64,000 bases of DNA from positions 14,275,057 through 14,339,056 of the forward strand of contig NC_058143.1 in the NCBI RefSeq assembly GCF_011075055.1, written 5' to 3'. The stretch is from Mangifera indica. Taxonomy: Eukaryota; Streptophyta; Magnoliopsida; Sapindales; Anacardiaceae. Each line of letters opens with the position of its first letter. Positions within the stretch are counted from its first letter, which is position 1. Made by a program: the position numbers and the translations under genes. A model generated the notes under the pieces. The model saw nothing but the letters and a program-made list of their open reading frames with translations, ran no database searches and was not told the origin of the DNA. This document shows, one piece after another, positions 28,049 to 40,396 of the stretch.

Positions 28049-28059
28049 TATCAAATCAA

Positions 28060-29140
28060 TAATATAAATAATATAAATGATGCTGCCCTATAAGGCTATA
28101 TGATACTTCCTTGACTTAATAATTTTTTTAAAAGATAATGAATTGAGACATCAAATATTTTCGGTATCAGCACCATGTTAATCAGTTAATCTGTCAAGTC
28201 TCATGGGAAAAGGGCTTTCTTTTTTTTTTTTTTTTAATTTTAAAGGTGTAAATTTGGGGAAACTTACAAGGCAAGCAAATCAAAAGTGCTTTGATGGAAG
28301 CCAAAGTTTTGGATGTTGAAGAAGCCATAGATATGTTTTTTTTTTTTTTTTAATATGGGTTTGATTTTTAAAATATTTTATCATTAAAATTAAAAATTTA
28401 TTAAATATAAATTATTATGATATTTAATAAAATTTAATAAATATAAATAATTATTATATTACATTAAAAATAATAAAATAATATTAATATATTATTTTAT
28501 TTAAATATTTTTAAATATAATTATTTTAAAATATTGTTTATATTATTTGTTATATTAATAAAAAAATAAAGTTTTTTAATTTAAAAATTAATAAATAAAG
28601 TTATAATTATAATAAATTTAAAATTTATTTAACAATTTTTTAATATATAAAATAAAGATAAAAATTAGTAATAAAATTATATATCAAACCATCATTGATA
28701 ACAACAGATTAGTGGGGTAGGCCATGGACGTGGCGTTTGCGTTTAACATGAAGGAATGAGCCAATGAAGATACTACGAATGGGGGTGGGCCATGGACAGT
28801 TGTACGGTGGTGGCCCTTTTTATTTTATTTTATTTTATTTAAAAGAAGAGAAACGCAAAAGGTCATTTTCATTCCTCATGTCATTGGCCTACCCTACCCA
28901 TCTCTTTCAACCAGCCAACTAACCAATTTATACACGTCTTTCTTTTCCCTTTACCGTCGTCACCAGATGCAGACCAATAACAAGTAATCAAAGAATCTCA
29001 TCTACTCTATCTCAATGTTAAATTAATATTATTTTATATCCGATTTATGTTGTATTTTCTAATGTTACCAAGGTGGAATCATGAAATTGAATTTCAAAAA
29101 AAGTAAAATTTAGCCCCTAAGTCATAACTTGACCGATGAA
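28060..29140. other. AT-rich intergenic stretch
   Basis: No gene seen. It contains a T14 run near 28220, a T15 run near 28337, a long A/T-only stretch at about 28360-28690, and a less AT-rich stretch (28700-28960) with no open frame. Confidence 0.5.
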
Positions 29141-29142
29141 AT

Positions 29143-29462
29143 TAGGGATAAATTCGAATTAAATTTATTTAAATCAAATCTAAAACAAGCTCAATTTGAA
29201 CTTAAACGTAAATTAAGAATTTAATATTTTTTAATTCAAACTCAAATTTTGGGGGTATTCGATTTATCAAACTTGTAAATATAAAAATTTTAATACAAAA
29301 TGATATTATTTTAGTTAATATACATTAAAACGACATCGTTTTAATACCTAACTAAATTTAAAACTCGATTTGGGCTCAAATTTGATTCTATACAAAACAA
29401 GTTGAGCTCTAACTTAGGCAAACTTGAGCGCACTTAGATGGAATCATCAATTATAACCCTCA
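29143..29462. repeat. Decayed MITE related to 1097-1367
   Basis: It contains the same internal palindrome (AAAACGACATCGTTTT) and mirrored 'aactcgatttgggctcaaat' and 'aaattcgaattaaattt' arms. Ends are only approximate and no TSD is seen. Confidence 0.4.
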
Positions 29463-30250
29463 AAGGGTTTTGGTCAAGATTTGTAGGTGTCAAATCAAAA
29501 TAAGACTTATAAATTATTCGGTGTAATTATTATAAAATCAATCATTATATTTAAGATTTTATTTATTTGATGTAGTTTGTTTGATATAAAAAAATAGTTC
29601 AATTAGGGGAAAATTCCTTTATACAAAAAGGAATTTACCTTCAAGGGTGTCAAATGTAAAGTGAAGACATTTAAAATCGAAAAAGAAATTTATGCATGAT
29701 ATTTAAAAAACTTTTGGGTTTTCCAGTTGTATGAGTGGCCAATTCCTAATATTATCTCTCACCTAGGCCTTATTACATTTGGCACTATCACCCTTTGTTC
29801 AGTTTACTTGGACCAACTCACCCTGTTTTTTAGGTCAATCAAAACACCATATTTCTCTCTAAATTGTTTGGAAAAAAAAAAAAGAAAAATCCAAAACAGG
29901 ATTCCTGAAAACCACTTTTCTCATTCGGTTGTACTGTTGAAGGCTAGTTTAGATTTACTCGAGTTCATGTCAGAGAAATCAAACTTGTAAGTTCATATAA
30001 TAATGCACTAATAATTGAAAAGAAATATCTACTGGGCCCCTATCCAGGGACCACTCTTAATTGTCATCTATAGACAAGATAAGCTTCTCCAATTTCTCTT
30101 TTACTGATTGATTGAGCAAGCAAAAGGTCGCCCAATGTCGCCCATGGTGGTGCCCTTTTTAGCTGTTCTTTCTGTAAATTTCTCCACTAAAATCTCCTAT
30201 TAGTTTCAACCTTTTATTTGATCTATTTCCCGTAAAGATTCTAACTCAAG

Positions 30251-31247
30251 ATGGATCTTGACGAGTGGGAGTTTCTTCCTGATCAAAAGTTCCTGGATTT
30301 TCCTGGAGATTCTGATGAGAAAAAAGTAAATTCAGGCAAGCGAAGTTACTCTTCTACAACACTTTTTGATATGAATTACTTTTCTCCAAATTCTCCAGGA
30401 TCAGGATTAAATTCCGGGAAATTAACCAAACAGCTTGTTCCGGTTCCTTTTAACCTGGAACCAGGGCTTGGAAAGTCTCCACGTGATGATTTTTCTGAGG
30501 AAATAATCATCAAAACCCCTGTAGATGTTAACTTTAACCCATCTGAGAAGATCAACCAGGGTCCTGTTTTTGGATCCATTGAAGCTGATCAAGACTCAGT
30601 TTCACAAGTTTCCTTCAAAAAAATGAAGGAAAATGAATTTGTCGACATGAAAATGGACTCACCCAAGTCCCCTAATTCAACAAACCTCATGCCTCAGGTT
30701 GATCCGGGCACTTTCAACTTCGAGGACAAGAGTGACCAGGCCCTGGAAGGAATAAATTGCCGTTCTCCAAGGAAGACCGCCATGGATTTTGAAGGTGATC
30801 GGAAACAAGAACCCGCTTGGGCAGAGGAGAATGGTGGCGGCCTGAATCTTTGGAAATGGAGCTTAACTGGGATTGGAGCTATTTGCTCTTTTGGCGTTGC
30901 TGCTGCCACCATTTGTATCATCATCTTTGGCAATCAACACAAGACTAAACACCAACAGAATCAGAAGCTTCGTTTCCAGATTTATAAAGATGACAAGGTT
31001 TGCATATGTATTCCAACTTATTCCTGACAAATTTTGGCCTCGTTCATTAGTTCAGATCCCAGATTTTTCAATTATTGTCTTTATTAACAATTTCTTAGAA
31101 ATTTTGTATTTGTTATTGTTTTGAATGCAGAGGATTAAGCAAGTAGTGCAGCAAGCAAGTAAATTGAATGAAGCAATTTCAGCAGTGAGAGGAGCGCCAA
31201 TGACAAGGGCTCACATCACATTTGGTGGTTATCACGATTCTCTTTAA
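30251..31247 (+). CDS. One-pass membrane protein of unknown function (At5g18130/At3g03870-like)
   Basis: Two exons, 30251-30997 and 31131-31247 (GT..AG), join to an 864-nt CDS of 287 residues. It begins MDLDEWEFLPDQKFLDF, the conserved start of a small plant-specific family that I believe is DUF6821. A long polar, Pro/Ser-rich region (residues 20-195) is probably disordered. A Trp-containing lead-in (LWKWSLTG) and one hydrophobic segment at about 205-226 (GAICSFGVAAATICIIIFG) follow. The C-terminal ~60 residues are basic and helical-looking (KQVVQQASKLNEAISAVRG) and end ITFGGYHDSL. There is no signal peptide, so a signal-anchor or tail-proximal membrane insertion is likely. Nothing shows its function. 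Its place after APRL matches my memory of the Arabidopsis order. Confidence 0.9.
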
Positions 31248-31924
31248 ATCAAACTGCAAGCTTTTGAAGAAATGGAATTAGGGTTGATGCATGTATTTGC
31301 AATTTTATAGTTTTACAAGATTCCGGTAGGGTCTATCTGAATATATTAATTATTTTAACTATTTTTAATCAGTTTTTTATTTAATATATATTTATAATTA
31401 TATTTATGTTTAACTTTTCTTTAAAATGAAAATTGTTTGTTCAAATGTTTGACTTAATGCTCGACTGGCGAACCCATTACTTTTTATTAAGAAATTTTTT
31501 TTAAAAATCAAAATTGTCTAATCAGGTGTTTGACAAGTCAAACAATTTTCATTTTAAAAAAAAAAAAATAAATATAAATATGATTATATATGTATAGATA
31601 ATTAAAAAAAGTGGTGAAAATAATTAACATCCTCTCTATCTAGGATATAATTTGTAAATAATAATTATAAGTTATGAATAGTTAAAGCTTGTAATCAGAA
31701 TACTTTATCATTGTTAATTAAGGTTGGTTAAGTTAATCTACTTTTTGAGCTGTTGAAGTTGAGAAGCCTTGATGGATTAACCAGTAATAAAGTCCTTATT
31801 AAACTTGGTTTAGTGGGAATTGATGTATCCTAAAAAACTATTTGGAATCAAATGATTAAAGATAATACAAATGAGAGTAAGCAAGATGGTTTCTAGACAT
31901 CTAAATCTTTATCCTTTTTATAAA

Positions 31925-32415
31925 GGCCAAAAGACGTATTCCCACTCAAGTTATAGTGAATTTCCAAATTCTCACCCATCAACTTTCAAAAACTCAAACA
32001 CTCACCCATAATTTGAAAAATTAATACCTACCCTCCAAAATTAAGATAAAATTAAGAGTAAAATTGTCATTTAATAATCATATTTAACATTTATATCATT
32101 TTATCCCCTTAATTTGAAAAATTAACAATTTCATCCAAAATTAAATTTTAAAAAGTGGCATTTTTCCCCTACTTAGGGTTTCCAATTTCACCAGTGAATT
32201 TTCGGTCAACGATGGCTGATCTCTCTCCCTCTTGGTATCGTCTCTCCTTTCGGTATTCAACATTAGATTGACGATATCTGGATTCGATAAAATCCAAAAG
32301 AAGTCTATATGAAAAGTCGAAACTCCTCGTCTGAATCTTTATCGTCTAGACAAAGTTAACTTCGTTTGAACGACGACGATGGTCCAAATGAGGAGATCGG
32401 TCTCCTCATCTGGCC
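31925..32415. mobile_element. Deleted foldback Mutator-like element, 9-bp TSD intact
   Basis: The left end GGCCAAAAGACGTATTCCCAC belongs to the same family as 50847-51670. The right boundary is only GGCC, but TTTTATAAA flanks both sides exactly (31916-31924 and 32416-32424). At 491 bp the copy appears to have lost most of its right arm while keeping the last bases. Confidence 0.6.
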
Positions 32416-32424
32416 TTTTATAAA

Positions 32425-33120
32425 TAATTAATTATATGAGTTAACTAGATAGGCATAAACTTGTTTCGAAAAAGTATTAAATAATCACTGATGGTGATAT
32501 TCTAAAAGACATAACATGTTAATGATGTAAGAAACAACAATTGGAAGATGCATTGTGAATATTGCGAGAGAATTATCTTAAAAAATTCGATGGAATAAGA
32601 CCGATCGAAAACCAAAACCATCCAAACAAAAGAGATTAATCAAGAGATGACCCACTTTCCCAAATGAATTATGACCAAAAAACTGTGTAATTTTGTAATG
32701 GTGGTGAGATGGGCTCGATAGAAATTTGTTATGATGTGATACCGGAATTGGGATTTTGTGGTTGGTGGTATGCCCAGGTGCAGCCTCCACAATTGTTCAG
32801 CTTGTGAATTGGAGGTGAGGTGGGCTAGATTTGTCCAGATGGGTAACAAGCCAAAAACTTGAAGAGTCAGATTTGAGCATCATTCTTGTCTTAATTTTAT
32901 AATCTACGGATAAAGTTTAATAATTATTAATCTTTAATTAATATAGAAATTTAAGATGAGTATTAATCCATAACGCTTGGCGTATACATTAATTAAAAAC
33001 TTTTAAAATAAAAGAATTTTTGTGGTTGAGATATTTAATAAAATATGGAGGATAGATTTTTTTATCTGATAACATGGGAGGTGTGCTCTCTCAAAAATTT
33101 CAGAATTTGTGGTTATATAC
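32425..33120. other. Intergenic stretch, no gene seen
   Basis: Small minus-strand frames near 32578-32849 show no recognisable family, no conserved start context and no splice partners. The rest is AT-rich. Confidence 0.45.
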
Positions 33121-33121
33121 A

Positions 33122-33545
33122 GGCCAAGGGACTTATTCCCACCCAGATTGTTATTTCTCAAGTTTTCATTATTTAATTTTGAAAAACTTTTTTGCCTACT
33201 TATAAATAGTTAAAATTAATTAAATCTATTAGTTTTAAAATTTTACTTCATTCCTCGCTTAAACCCTTAAAAATAACAATTTCCTTAGACCAAGGGTTAA
33301 AAAACAACATATTTTGCCCTAGGTCTTGTTTTCGTCTTTCGACTTCAATCTTCGGTCGGAGGAGACAGAGACCATTGAAAAAAGAGAACACGTTTGGAGG
33401 AAAAGATTGTTGGCAATGGCACAAGAAGAGTAGCTGAAGATTAAAAAGTAAACCTTATAGGAGAAAATATTGTTTTTTAAACTTTGGTTTGGAAAAAATT
33501 ATTATTTTTTATTTAAAAAATGAGATAAATTTTTAATTTATTTTT
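33122..33545. mobile_element. Foldback Mutator-like element, right end lost
   Basis: It starts GGCCAAGGGACTTATTCCCAC with the family's usual inner words ('gaccaagggttaaaaaacaacat', 'ttttgccctagg'), and part of the mirrored right arm is visible to about 33540. No right terminus or TSD was found. Confidence 0.55.
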
Positions 33546-35390
33546 TATTAAACTGCATTATTAAAGCTCAGGCTTAGTTCCTTTCATAAGGCTAACACGG
33601 TAAGTACTTGTTTGTTGGTATACAAAGTTTATTATCCTTTGAAATTGGATTTCTTGTCTTTTTTTTTTTTAAGAGTAACAGCAATTATTCTCCCTCCTTG
33701 AAGAAAGGGTACTACTATATTTAGCCTTTTTTTTTAATTGTGTTTGCATTCTAGCAAAAAAAAATTAGAAGGGAAAGAAAGAAAAACTCTAATTGAACCA
33801 AATTTGCTTGTAAAAATTCAAAGTTTTAATCTCTCGTTAAGTTCTTGAATTTTACAAGAGAATAATGGTAAACAATCTACTTAGTAAAATATTAAAAAAT
33901 TACAAAATATATTGACGACGGTAAATTATTTGGCAAATCATGATCAGTTGATATCACATTTTGTAGTCTGTGTTTTTATAATGTCGTGAGCATTTATTGT
34001 ATTATGTGATCATATTTGCAAAATATGAATTCCTTCTTTTATACTTAGACTTTATTATCTAGACATGACAATATATTTATCATTATTTTCTGATATAATA
34101 TTTTTTTGATATGTCAATCAATTCATATTTATCCCCTTTTAAAATCAATCTTGCATTTCCCATGTCATTCTCTCTCGTTATCTGGGGTTTGCGTTTACCA
34201 TTTTCTGGATAACTTGAAATACTAACATATATACAATACAAGGTTGAAATAAATATTTGACACCATAATCAACTTATCTCAAAGGTTATTTTGTCATAGT
34301 TTGTCCTAATTATTGATATATACATCAATAAATACTAGTCGAAGAATTATCTCTATCACTTAATCTGTGAGTATAAATTTGTGTCACGGATGCCTCCTCG
34401 CCACTGTCTTCTCAAAAATATATTTTTTTCTCTCACATACGCTCTTAAAGTATTTGAATCTCACGTCTTATACGAGATCTTTATTTTCTTACTTGTTATC
34501 CAATCACCCAAAAATCATATGTATTCTCATCTTATGATATTAATTCTTATAAAGAATAATATTGATGGATGGAAAACTTGCATTTATACAAATTATTACC
34601 CTTTTTTTAACTCTTAATATCAATAATATTCCATCCTATAACATAACATATGGGCAAAGCAACATTCCATGGCGGTGAACAATAAATGGAGCAAAATCAA
34701 AACTGACTCTAATTTTCAGCCTCTGTTTGAGCTGAATTGTACCCCTTCAAATTGTCAATGAAAAGTTTATTTAGGCTGACAAGATTTTGGATATACAATC
34801 TGAAAAATATAATTTATTTCTCAAAGTTTAGTCTAAATTAGAAAAATCTAAAGAAATTCAGATTTTATCAAAAACCCCTCTCATATACACAACCCTAGAC
34901 CTCAACACAATGTCAAACAATAGCAGCCAGCAACCATCATACAGAGAACTTTCCTTTTCATCGACCAGCATTTCTCTACTCATTCATATTCATTGAATAT
35001 TTCAAATATCCAGAAGGTTTAGTTATTTACTCACCATTTGGCTCAGCTTCTGGTCATTCGAGAGGCAGGATTTACGCAAATAAACATGAATTTTATAAAT
35101 GTGTAAGGCTGCTTGGAGGACAATTAATAAGAGAAAATAAGAGTCCCCTCAAAGGGCCAATGGCTCAATATCTGCCTCATAACTAAACCAAAAATGAAGT
35201 TCATTGTTGATTCATATGGCTACTCAAAGAGGCAGAATGACGAAAAAAAAAACCCCACAAAGTGAAGGTTTCTACAGAGCAAGATAGAAGAGGGGACTCG
35301 GGAAACTGCAACAAGTATGGGTTCAGGATTGGGATGATCTTCACTTATAATAGTGTTGATTGCTTTAGTTACTAAATTACTCTCGTTCTT
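33546..35390. other. Intergenic stretch, no gene seen
   Basis: AT-rich DNA with T and A runs (for example 33660-33672). No frame longer than chance and no splice-compatible exons are seen. Confidence 0.5.
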
Positions 35391-35392
35391 GG

Positions 35393-35720
35393 GTTTAAGA
35401 ATGGCCAAGTGACTTGTTTTCACCCACTATTTATTTATTTTTTTTAAATTTTACTCATTATTTTTCAAAATCTCAAATACTTATCTATCAGTTATTAAAA
35501 TTTATCGAATATATTTAATAGTTGACAGGTTTAAGAATGGCCAAGTGACTTATTCCCACCAAAGGTTTACTGTCTTTTTAAATTTTCTATTTATTATTTT
35601 TTAAACATTTAAATATATATATTTTTATTATTAAAGTCAACTAAATATGTTTAATAATTAATAGATTTAAAAATTGTATAAAGATTTAGTTAACTTTAAC
35701 CGTTAAATAGATATTTAAAT
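35393..35720. repeat. Foldback-element left end, tandemly duplicated (136 bp)
   Basis: The string 'gtttaagaatggccaagtgactt' begins at 35393 and again at 35529. Each is followed by 'ttcaccca'-type sequence, the left terminus of the Mutator-like foldback family. No right end is recognisable. Confidence 0.55.
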
Positions 35721-36211
35721 TTTGTCTTTCAAGGTTGAAAACATATTAAAAGTTAATTATTATACTTAAAATATTCAAATCCTATATGTACGAAATTTTT
35801 TTTTTTAATTTTCAGCTAATAAAATTATTATTTTATTTTTATTATAAATTTCTTGATTCAAATATGATATAAATATTCTTTACAAGTCAATAAAAAAGAC
35901 ACCAAATGATATTGAAAATACAAAAATCAATAATGAGATGCATCCCCTTTAGGCATTGCAGCTTGTTTCTATGCTGAATCCTTGTATATACGTTACAAAT
36001 TTTGCTTATTGTCAAAGTTTGTTCAAGTTGTGACCCTTAATTTGTCTTTGCATAGCGTTAAACTTTGAATTTGTCTTCATCTACTTTCAAGTTACCTCGT
36101 ATCTCTTTATTTTATTATATATCTTTTTCACCCTTTATTTAATTAGTAATTTCTCCTCAATCCCCAAGAGGTCTAAAATTATCAGGAATATTATAAGTAT
36201 AATTTTTATGT

Positions 36212-36552
36212 TGTTTTAAACAGTCCAACAGATATTGTCTATTTTGGGCATGTTTTAGGCTTCAGGCTCTCACGACTTTAAAACGTGTCTATTGAGTTAA
36301 GGGTTTCTGACTCATGCTTATATACAAGCTCAGTAGGCAGAACGAGAGCGATGTGGGACTCATGTTACAACACATCCTCCATCGCTATCGTGCTGATAAC
36401 GCGTTATAAACAACCCAACAAATATTGTCCGCTTTGAACTTTAAACCCTCACGACTTTAAAATGCGTCTATTGAGTTAAGGGCTTCTAGCCCCTGCTTAT
36501 ATACAAGTTCAGTAGACAAAACGGGAGCGATGTGAGACTTCAGATCACAACA
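36212..36552 (-). mobile_element. Compact TRIM-like LTR pair (341 bp)
   Basis: Two diverged direct repeats, 36212-36372 and 36402-36552, share 'aaacarycCaacaratattgtc', 'cacgactttaaaaYgYgtctattgagttaagg' and 'gagcgatgtg'. Between them are only 29 bases. On the minus strand this insert reads CGTTATCAGCACG followed by a purine-rich GATGGAGGATG, resembling a primer-binding site directly joined to a polypurine tract. Flanks TATGT and TATAT match at 4 of 5. The layout is LTR-PBS-PPT-LTR in minus orientation. Alternatively it is a simple tandem duplication of a solo LTR. Confidence 0.6.
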
Positions 36553-36690
36553 TATATATAATTTTATATATAAATAATTATGTATTATCGTATAGTTTGA
36601 TAGTTAAAAATTAAAAATTAAAAATTAAATAATATTTAATCACATAATATTATATTATTATTTGTATATATAATTTTATTGAAAAATTAA
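36553..36690. repeat. Partial AT-rich MITE (2461-2609 family)
   Basis: The interior ('tgtattatcgtatagtttgatag') and the right end ATAATTTTATTG are recognisable. The left end is missing where it meets the TRIM-like element. Confidence 0.5.
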
Positions 36691-36884
36691 TTAATTATCA
36701 AGATGGGAATTATTAGTGTATTTACCTTATTAATGATTTTTTAAAATTTCTCTCTTCTTACTTTCTCTATAATTATATTTTCACGACAAAAATATTTTAA
36801 TAGCTTAAGAATGAATGACTACATATCACATATTTTAAACATGTTTTTTTTCAAAGTTTCAACCATGACCTACTTTTAAAATAA

Positions 36885-37260
36885 GACCAAAAGAATTATT
36901 CTCACCCAAGATTTAATTTATTATTAAACTTTCGATCATAAAATTTCAAAAACTTAAACATCTATCTTTTTATTAAAATTTTCAAATAGGGTTAAGAGTA
37001 AAAAAGTTATTTAGTTAAAAATTCAAAAAAATTAAAATTTTATTGTTTTTTTTTCTCTTAATTTAAAAAACTAACAACTTTTTACTGAAAGTTTGAAAAA
37101 TTACTTTTTCCTCTTAAAGGTTTTTTCTCCTCCTTTGGCAACCATCTCCATTTTGGTCATCAGTCAGCCTTCTTACCATTTTCCTCCTTGATGGTTTCTC
37201 AGTGCAAATACCACTCAAAATCCAACCAAAATGGTCTAATGACGTCTCAAAAATCTAGGG
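36885..37260. mobile_element. Foldback Mutator-like element, truncated
   Basis: It starts GACCAAAAGAATTATTCTCACCCAAG and keeps the inner words 'agggttaagagtaaaa' and 'aaaaactaacaactttt' in family order. The right arm is missing. Confidence 0.5.
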
Positions 37261-37261
37261 A

Positions 37262-37352
37262 AATTTAATTCATGTAAGCAAATGCATTATCCAGTTTCTC
37301 TATCAACCCAAAGTCTTAAATTTAATTCATGTAAGCAAGTGCATGATCCAGT
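37262..37352. repeat. Short direct repeat, period ~55 bp
   Basis: The block 'aatttaattcatgtaagcaa.tgcat.atccagttt' occurs twice, near 37262 and 37317, with two differences. Confidence 0.7.
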
Positions 37353-37589
37353 TTGTTTAGTTCAAAAAAATTTTTAAACCAAACTAAAAAATAAAAAGAT
37401 TCTTGGGAAATTTCAAATCAAAATAAATTATTTGGTACCTTAAATCAAACCAAATCGAATCAAACTAAAAAAACTATATTATGTCCAATTTGGATTATAA
37501 TTTTTGAGAAATAATAACTTATTTTATATGCATTACTACAAACCCAAAATTTTAAAAATTATACTGATATTTTATATATTGCTAAGTAA

Positions 37590-38224
37590 AATTCTTTTCA
37601 AAGTCATAGGTCGGCACCTTTGAGCTCCATGGAGACTTACGGGAAGAATGACTTGTGCTCTTTGTCCGAGAAGCAAAGGATTTAGCACCACTTTGCTCTA
37701 TCTTCTTCCTCCCAACTGCAGCAACTGCCAATATGATGAACAATAACAAAAAGTTACGGTTAACTTTCAAGAAAAGCAAAAAAAAGGGTCTGTTAAGGCT
37801 TACCTCATTAGCTCTCTTCGAAGGATTTTCAATGGATTTTGACCATTTTAGACTATATCCACCAACACTTTCCGAAGGGAAAATCCATGGTTTGACCTTG
37901 TGTAAACTGTATCTTCATTTTCTTAGCAGCAACAGTTTTCGACTGGAAGAACAATGAGGTTATTTGCTAGAACAATGATACAATAGCATAAACTGAAAGA
38001 AACTGCATAACAGATATATCACATTCTCACGTACCTGATTGCAAATAAGGAAACAGGAATCGAATTTTGCAGAAAACGTAACCATTATGCTGTTCTTTTC
38101 CAGGGAAAGAAGGAAGACGGGTTTCAGAACGTCGGGATTGGGTGAGAGACCCAGGGAGAACAAAATGATTCAAACTGTTAATAATTGCAACAGAAGGAAG
38201 TCCCTCTACTATTAGACAAAGCAA
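37590..38224 (-). pseudogene. Possible decayed multi-exon gene, unidentified
   Basis: On the minus strand, three protein-like stretches are separated by plausible GT..AG borders. They are a segment ending at a CAG|GTACGTGAG donor (38034), a middle segment (contains VKPWIFPSESVGGYSLKW) ending at GAG|GTAAGCC, and a last segment ending VPTYDFEKNFT before a stop near 37589. The segments cannot be joined in one frame: the middle one is closed in all three frames if taken whole, and the join to the last needs a frameshift. I do not recognise the family. It may be a broken gene copy or an untranslated RNA. Confidence 0.3.
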
Positions 38225-38711
38225 CCTCCTTTTATCTAAAACTATTTGAAGAAAATTTATGAAACTAAATTATAAATTTTGAAATTTTTTTTTGTTTAAA
38301 ATTTACAGAATGATGATTTATAATTTCTCTTTACGAAGAAAATTATTATTACTAAAAATTCATGAACAATGTAAGATATGACACATTAGAAGTACTTTGC
38401 TAAAAACTTCCAATAGAAATAATTTTGTTTTCAGATATATGTTTTTTTCTTTTTTAAATGAGATATCTCGTCTCAATCGGTTCATCAATTATTATTTAAA
38501 GTAAATCACAATATCCAACCGTTTAAAATTCTCTTTGAGGTTTGGGAAAATCACTTTATATCTCTTAAATTTTTAAATTTTTATTTAAAACCTAACTTTA
38601 ATGATGGAAAAAGAGTTTAAAATAGTGTCTAAAAGTAAATGAACATATTATCTTCAATTATTTTTTTAATTACAATATTACCCTTAACCATTATTTCCTA
38701 TAATCTAATTA

Positions 38712-39080
38712 GGGATGACAACTTGACCTTAAAATAAGGTCCTGGTTCCATCTTATCATGTAGGGACAGAGACAAAAGTAAAAACATATCTTTAAAAAGG
38801 TTTTATGCGTACTCCACTAAATACCTATATCTAAAGTATAATTTACGAAAATATTAATTACATTTTTAATTACCACAAAGTTAATACTATGATAGTATTT
38901 AAACGAAAGGGACAAGAAGGAGGTGGAGAAGTGGAGGGAATATGAAGAGAATTATTTATCGTGAGTGAAAAATGAGGATTTCTGATAATCCTTGGAACAA
39001 AGACAAGGAAGGGACAAAGATGTGTCCTACTTTACAGGGATGGGAACAGGAATACGGGTATCCCCTCCCTGCCTTTCTCA
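38712..39080. repeat. Decayed relative of the hAT-type MITE at 43630
   Basis: It starts TAGGGATGACAACTTGACC, close to TAGGGATGGCAATGG at 43630. It has matching interior themes ('acagggatgggaacaggaatacgggtatcccc'), but the right end is not recognisable. Confidence 0.4.
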
Positions 39081-39089
39081 ATTGTTTTC

Positions 39090-40320
39090 TCTAATCTATC
39101 TAGATCCAATGACCAAAATCGCACCAAAAAAGTACTAATAGATGATTGGAATCATAGCCAAGGTAGGATTTAGAGGCCAAAATTGTTAAAATCACATCGA
39201 GCTTGTCAATTCTTGTTGAGAATATACAGCTGTCGTATTGAATTGATATGGTTAAATATTTTCATTGATACGGTTGATATAGATTGATATAGTCAAATGT
39301 TCTAATTGATATAGAATGATGCAGTCAAATATTCTAGTTACTTTGTGCATATTATAGAACCCTTATTCGGTTGTTTAATTATCTCATATATATTTTTCCT
39401 TTCTAAATTAGTCTGTACCTTGGTTGTATATATTCTTAAACAATACTAAAATACAAGTGAGTGGTAAGTTTTACCCAATATCAATTTTTCTCAATTCTTG
39501 GAATAAAAAATATAATTTTTCTGGAACGGAGTTATATTTTGGGAGGGTGTTTGTGGTTTTGGAATTAAGTAGATGAGAAATAACAGTTTGCTCCTATTAT
39601 TTATTAATCTAATGTATTTGCATTAACTTTGTAATTTATTTGTTTTGAAAGAATTTGAAGATGAATTTATTTAAAAAAAAAAAAACTTGGGGATGAAATG
39701 TTCTTAGGAATGAGGTGAAGAGAGACCAAAGATTTCAATTTTATATTTCAAAAAAAAAAAAATAGCGTCTTTTAAAATATAAAGTCGGGGTTACATTTTT
39801 TACAAGTGTAGTATTATCATAAAATTTAAATTTTAAATTTAAATTGGAATCTATAAATATTTTATTCTACTTTTATTTTTTATAATTAGAATATAAAAAT
39901 TTTAATTTAAAATTTCCTGAGAGAGAGATGTTTCTTCTTAACTCTTCAGCTTCGATTGCCATTCTTCAAAGAGGGAGAGAGAGCGTCAGGGAATAAGATG
40001 AGTAGGAAGACAAAGTAGACCATCATTGGAGAAGGAAGAGAAAATAATAAAATCTTAAAAAAATATAATTTTTTAAAATTATAGATAAAAAAATTATTAA
40101 TTTTTAAAATATAAATGAGAAAATAAGTTAAAATTTTATTTTTTTAATATTATAAGTTAAATAATAATTATATCTTTAAAATTAATAAATTTTTAATTTT
40201 AATAATTAAAAGATAAATTTTTAAATTTTTAAAATTTAGTAGATAGGAGTTGGCAAACGGGAATAAATCTTTTAACCTATATTTTTATAAAAGTTTGGAG
40301 AATTGTACTACGGATAGGGA
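39090..40320. other. AT-rich intergenic stretch
   Basis: No gene seen. 'aatggatatggtcaaatattct'-like words recur at 39230-39340. The stretch 40190-40290, ending 'ggcaaacgggaataaatctttt', resembles a decayed right arm of the foldback family. Confidence 0.4.
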
Positions 40321-40332
40321 TTCATCTAAGAC

Positions 40333-40396
40333 TGGGCTGAAGTTCGTATTTTAAGATGGCCCAATGAAAGCCCAAAGAAAAGACAGATCCAGCCCA
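40333..40396 (+). promoter_or_regulatory. Cluster of TGGGCY/RGCCCA (site II-like) motifs
   Basis: TGGGCT (40333), TGGCCCA (40357), AGCCCA (40369) and AGCCCA (40391) fall within 64 bases. Such clusters are typical of proximal promoters of plant housekeeping genes. It lies about 1 kb before the DUF1639 start codon and about 150 bases before a possible upstream first exon. Confidence 0.45.

Noticed and set aside
32578..32849. Overlapping His/Thr-rich minus-strand frames
   Set aside because: No recognisable motif, start context or splice partners.
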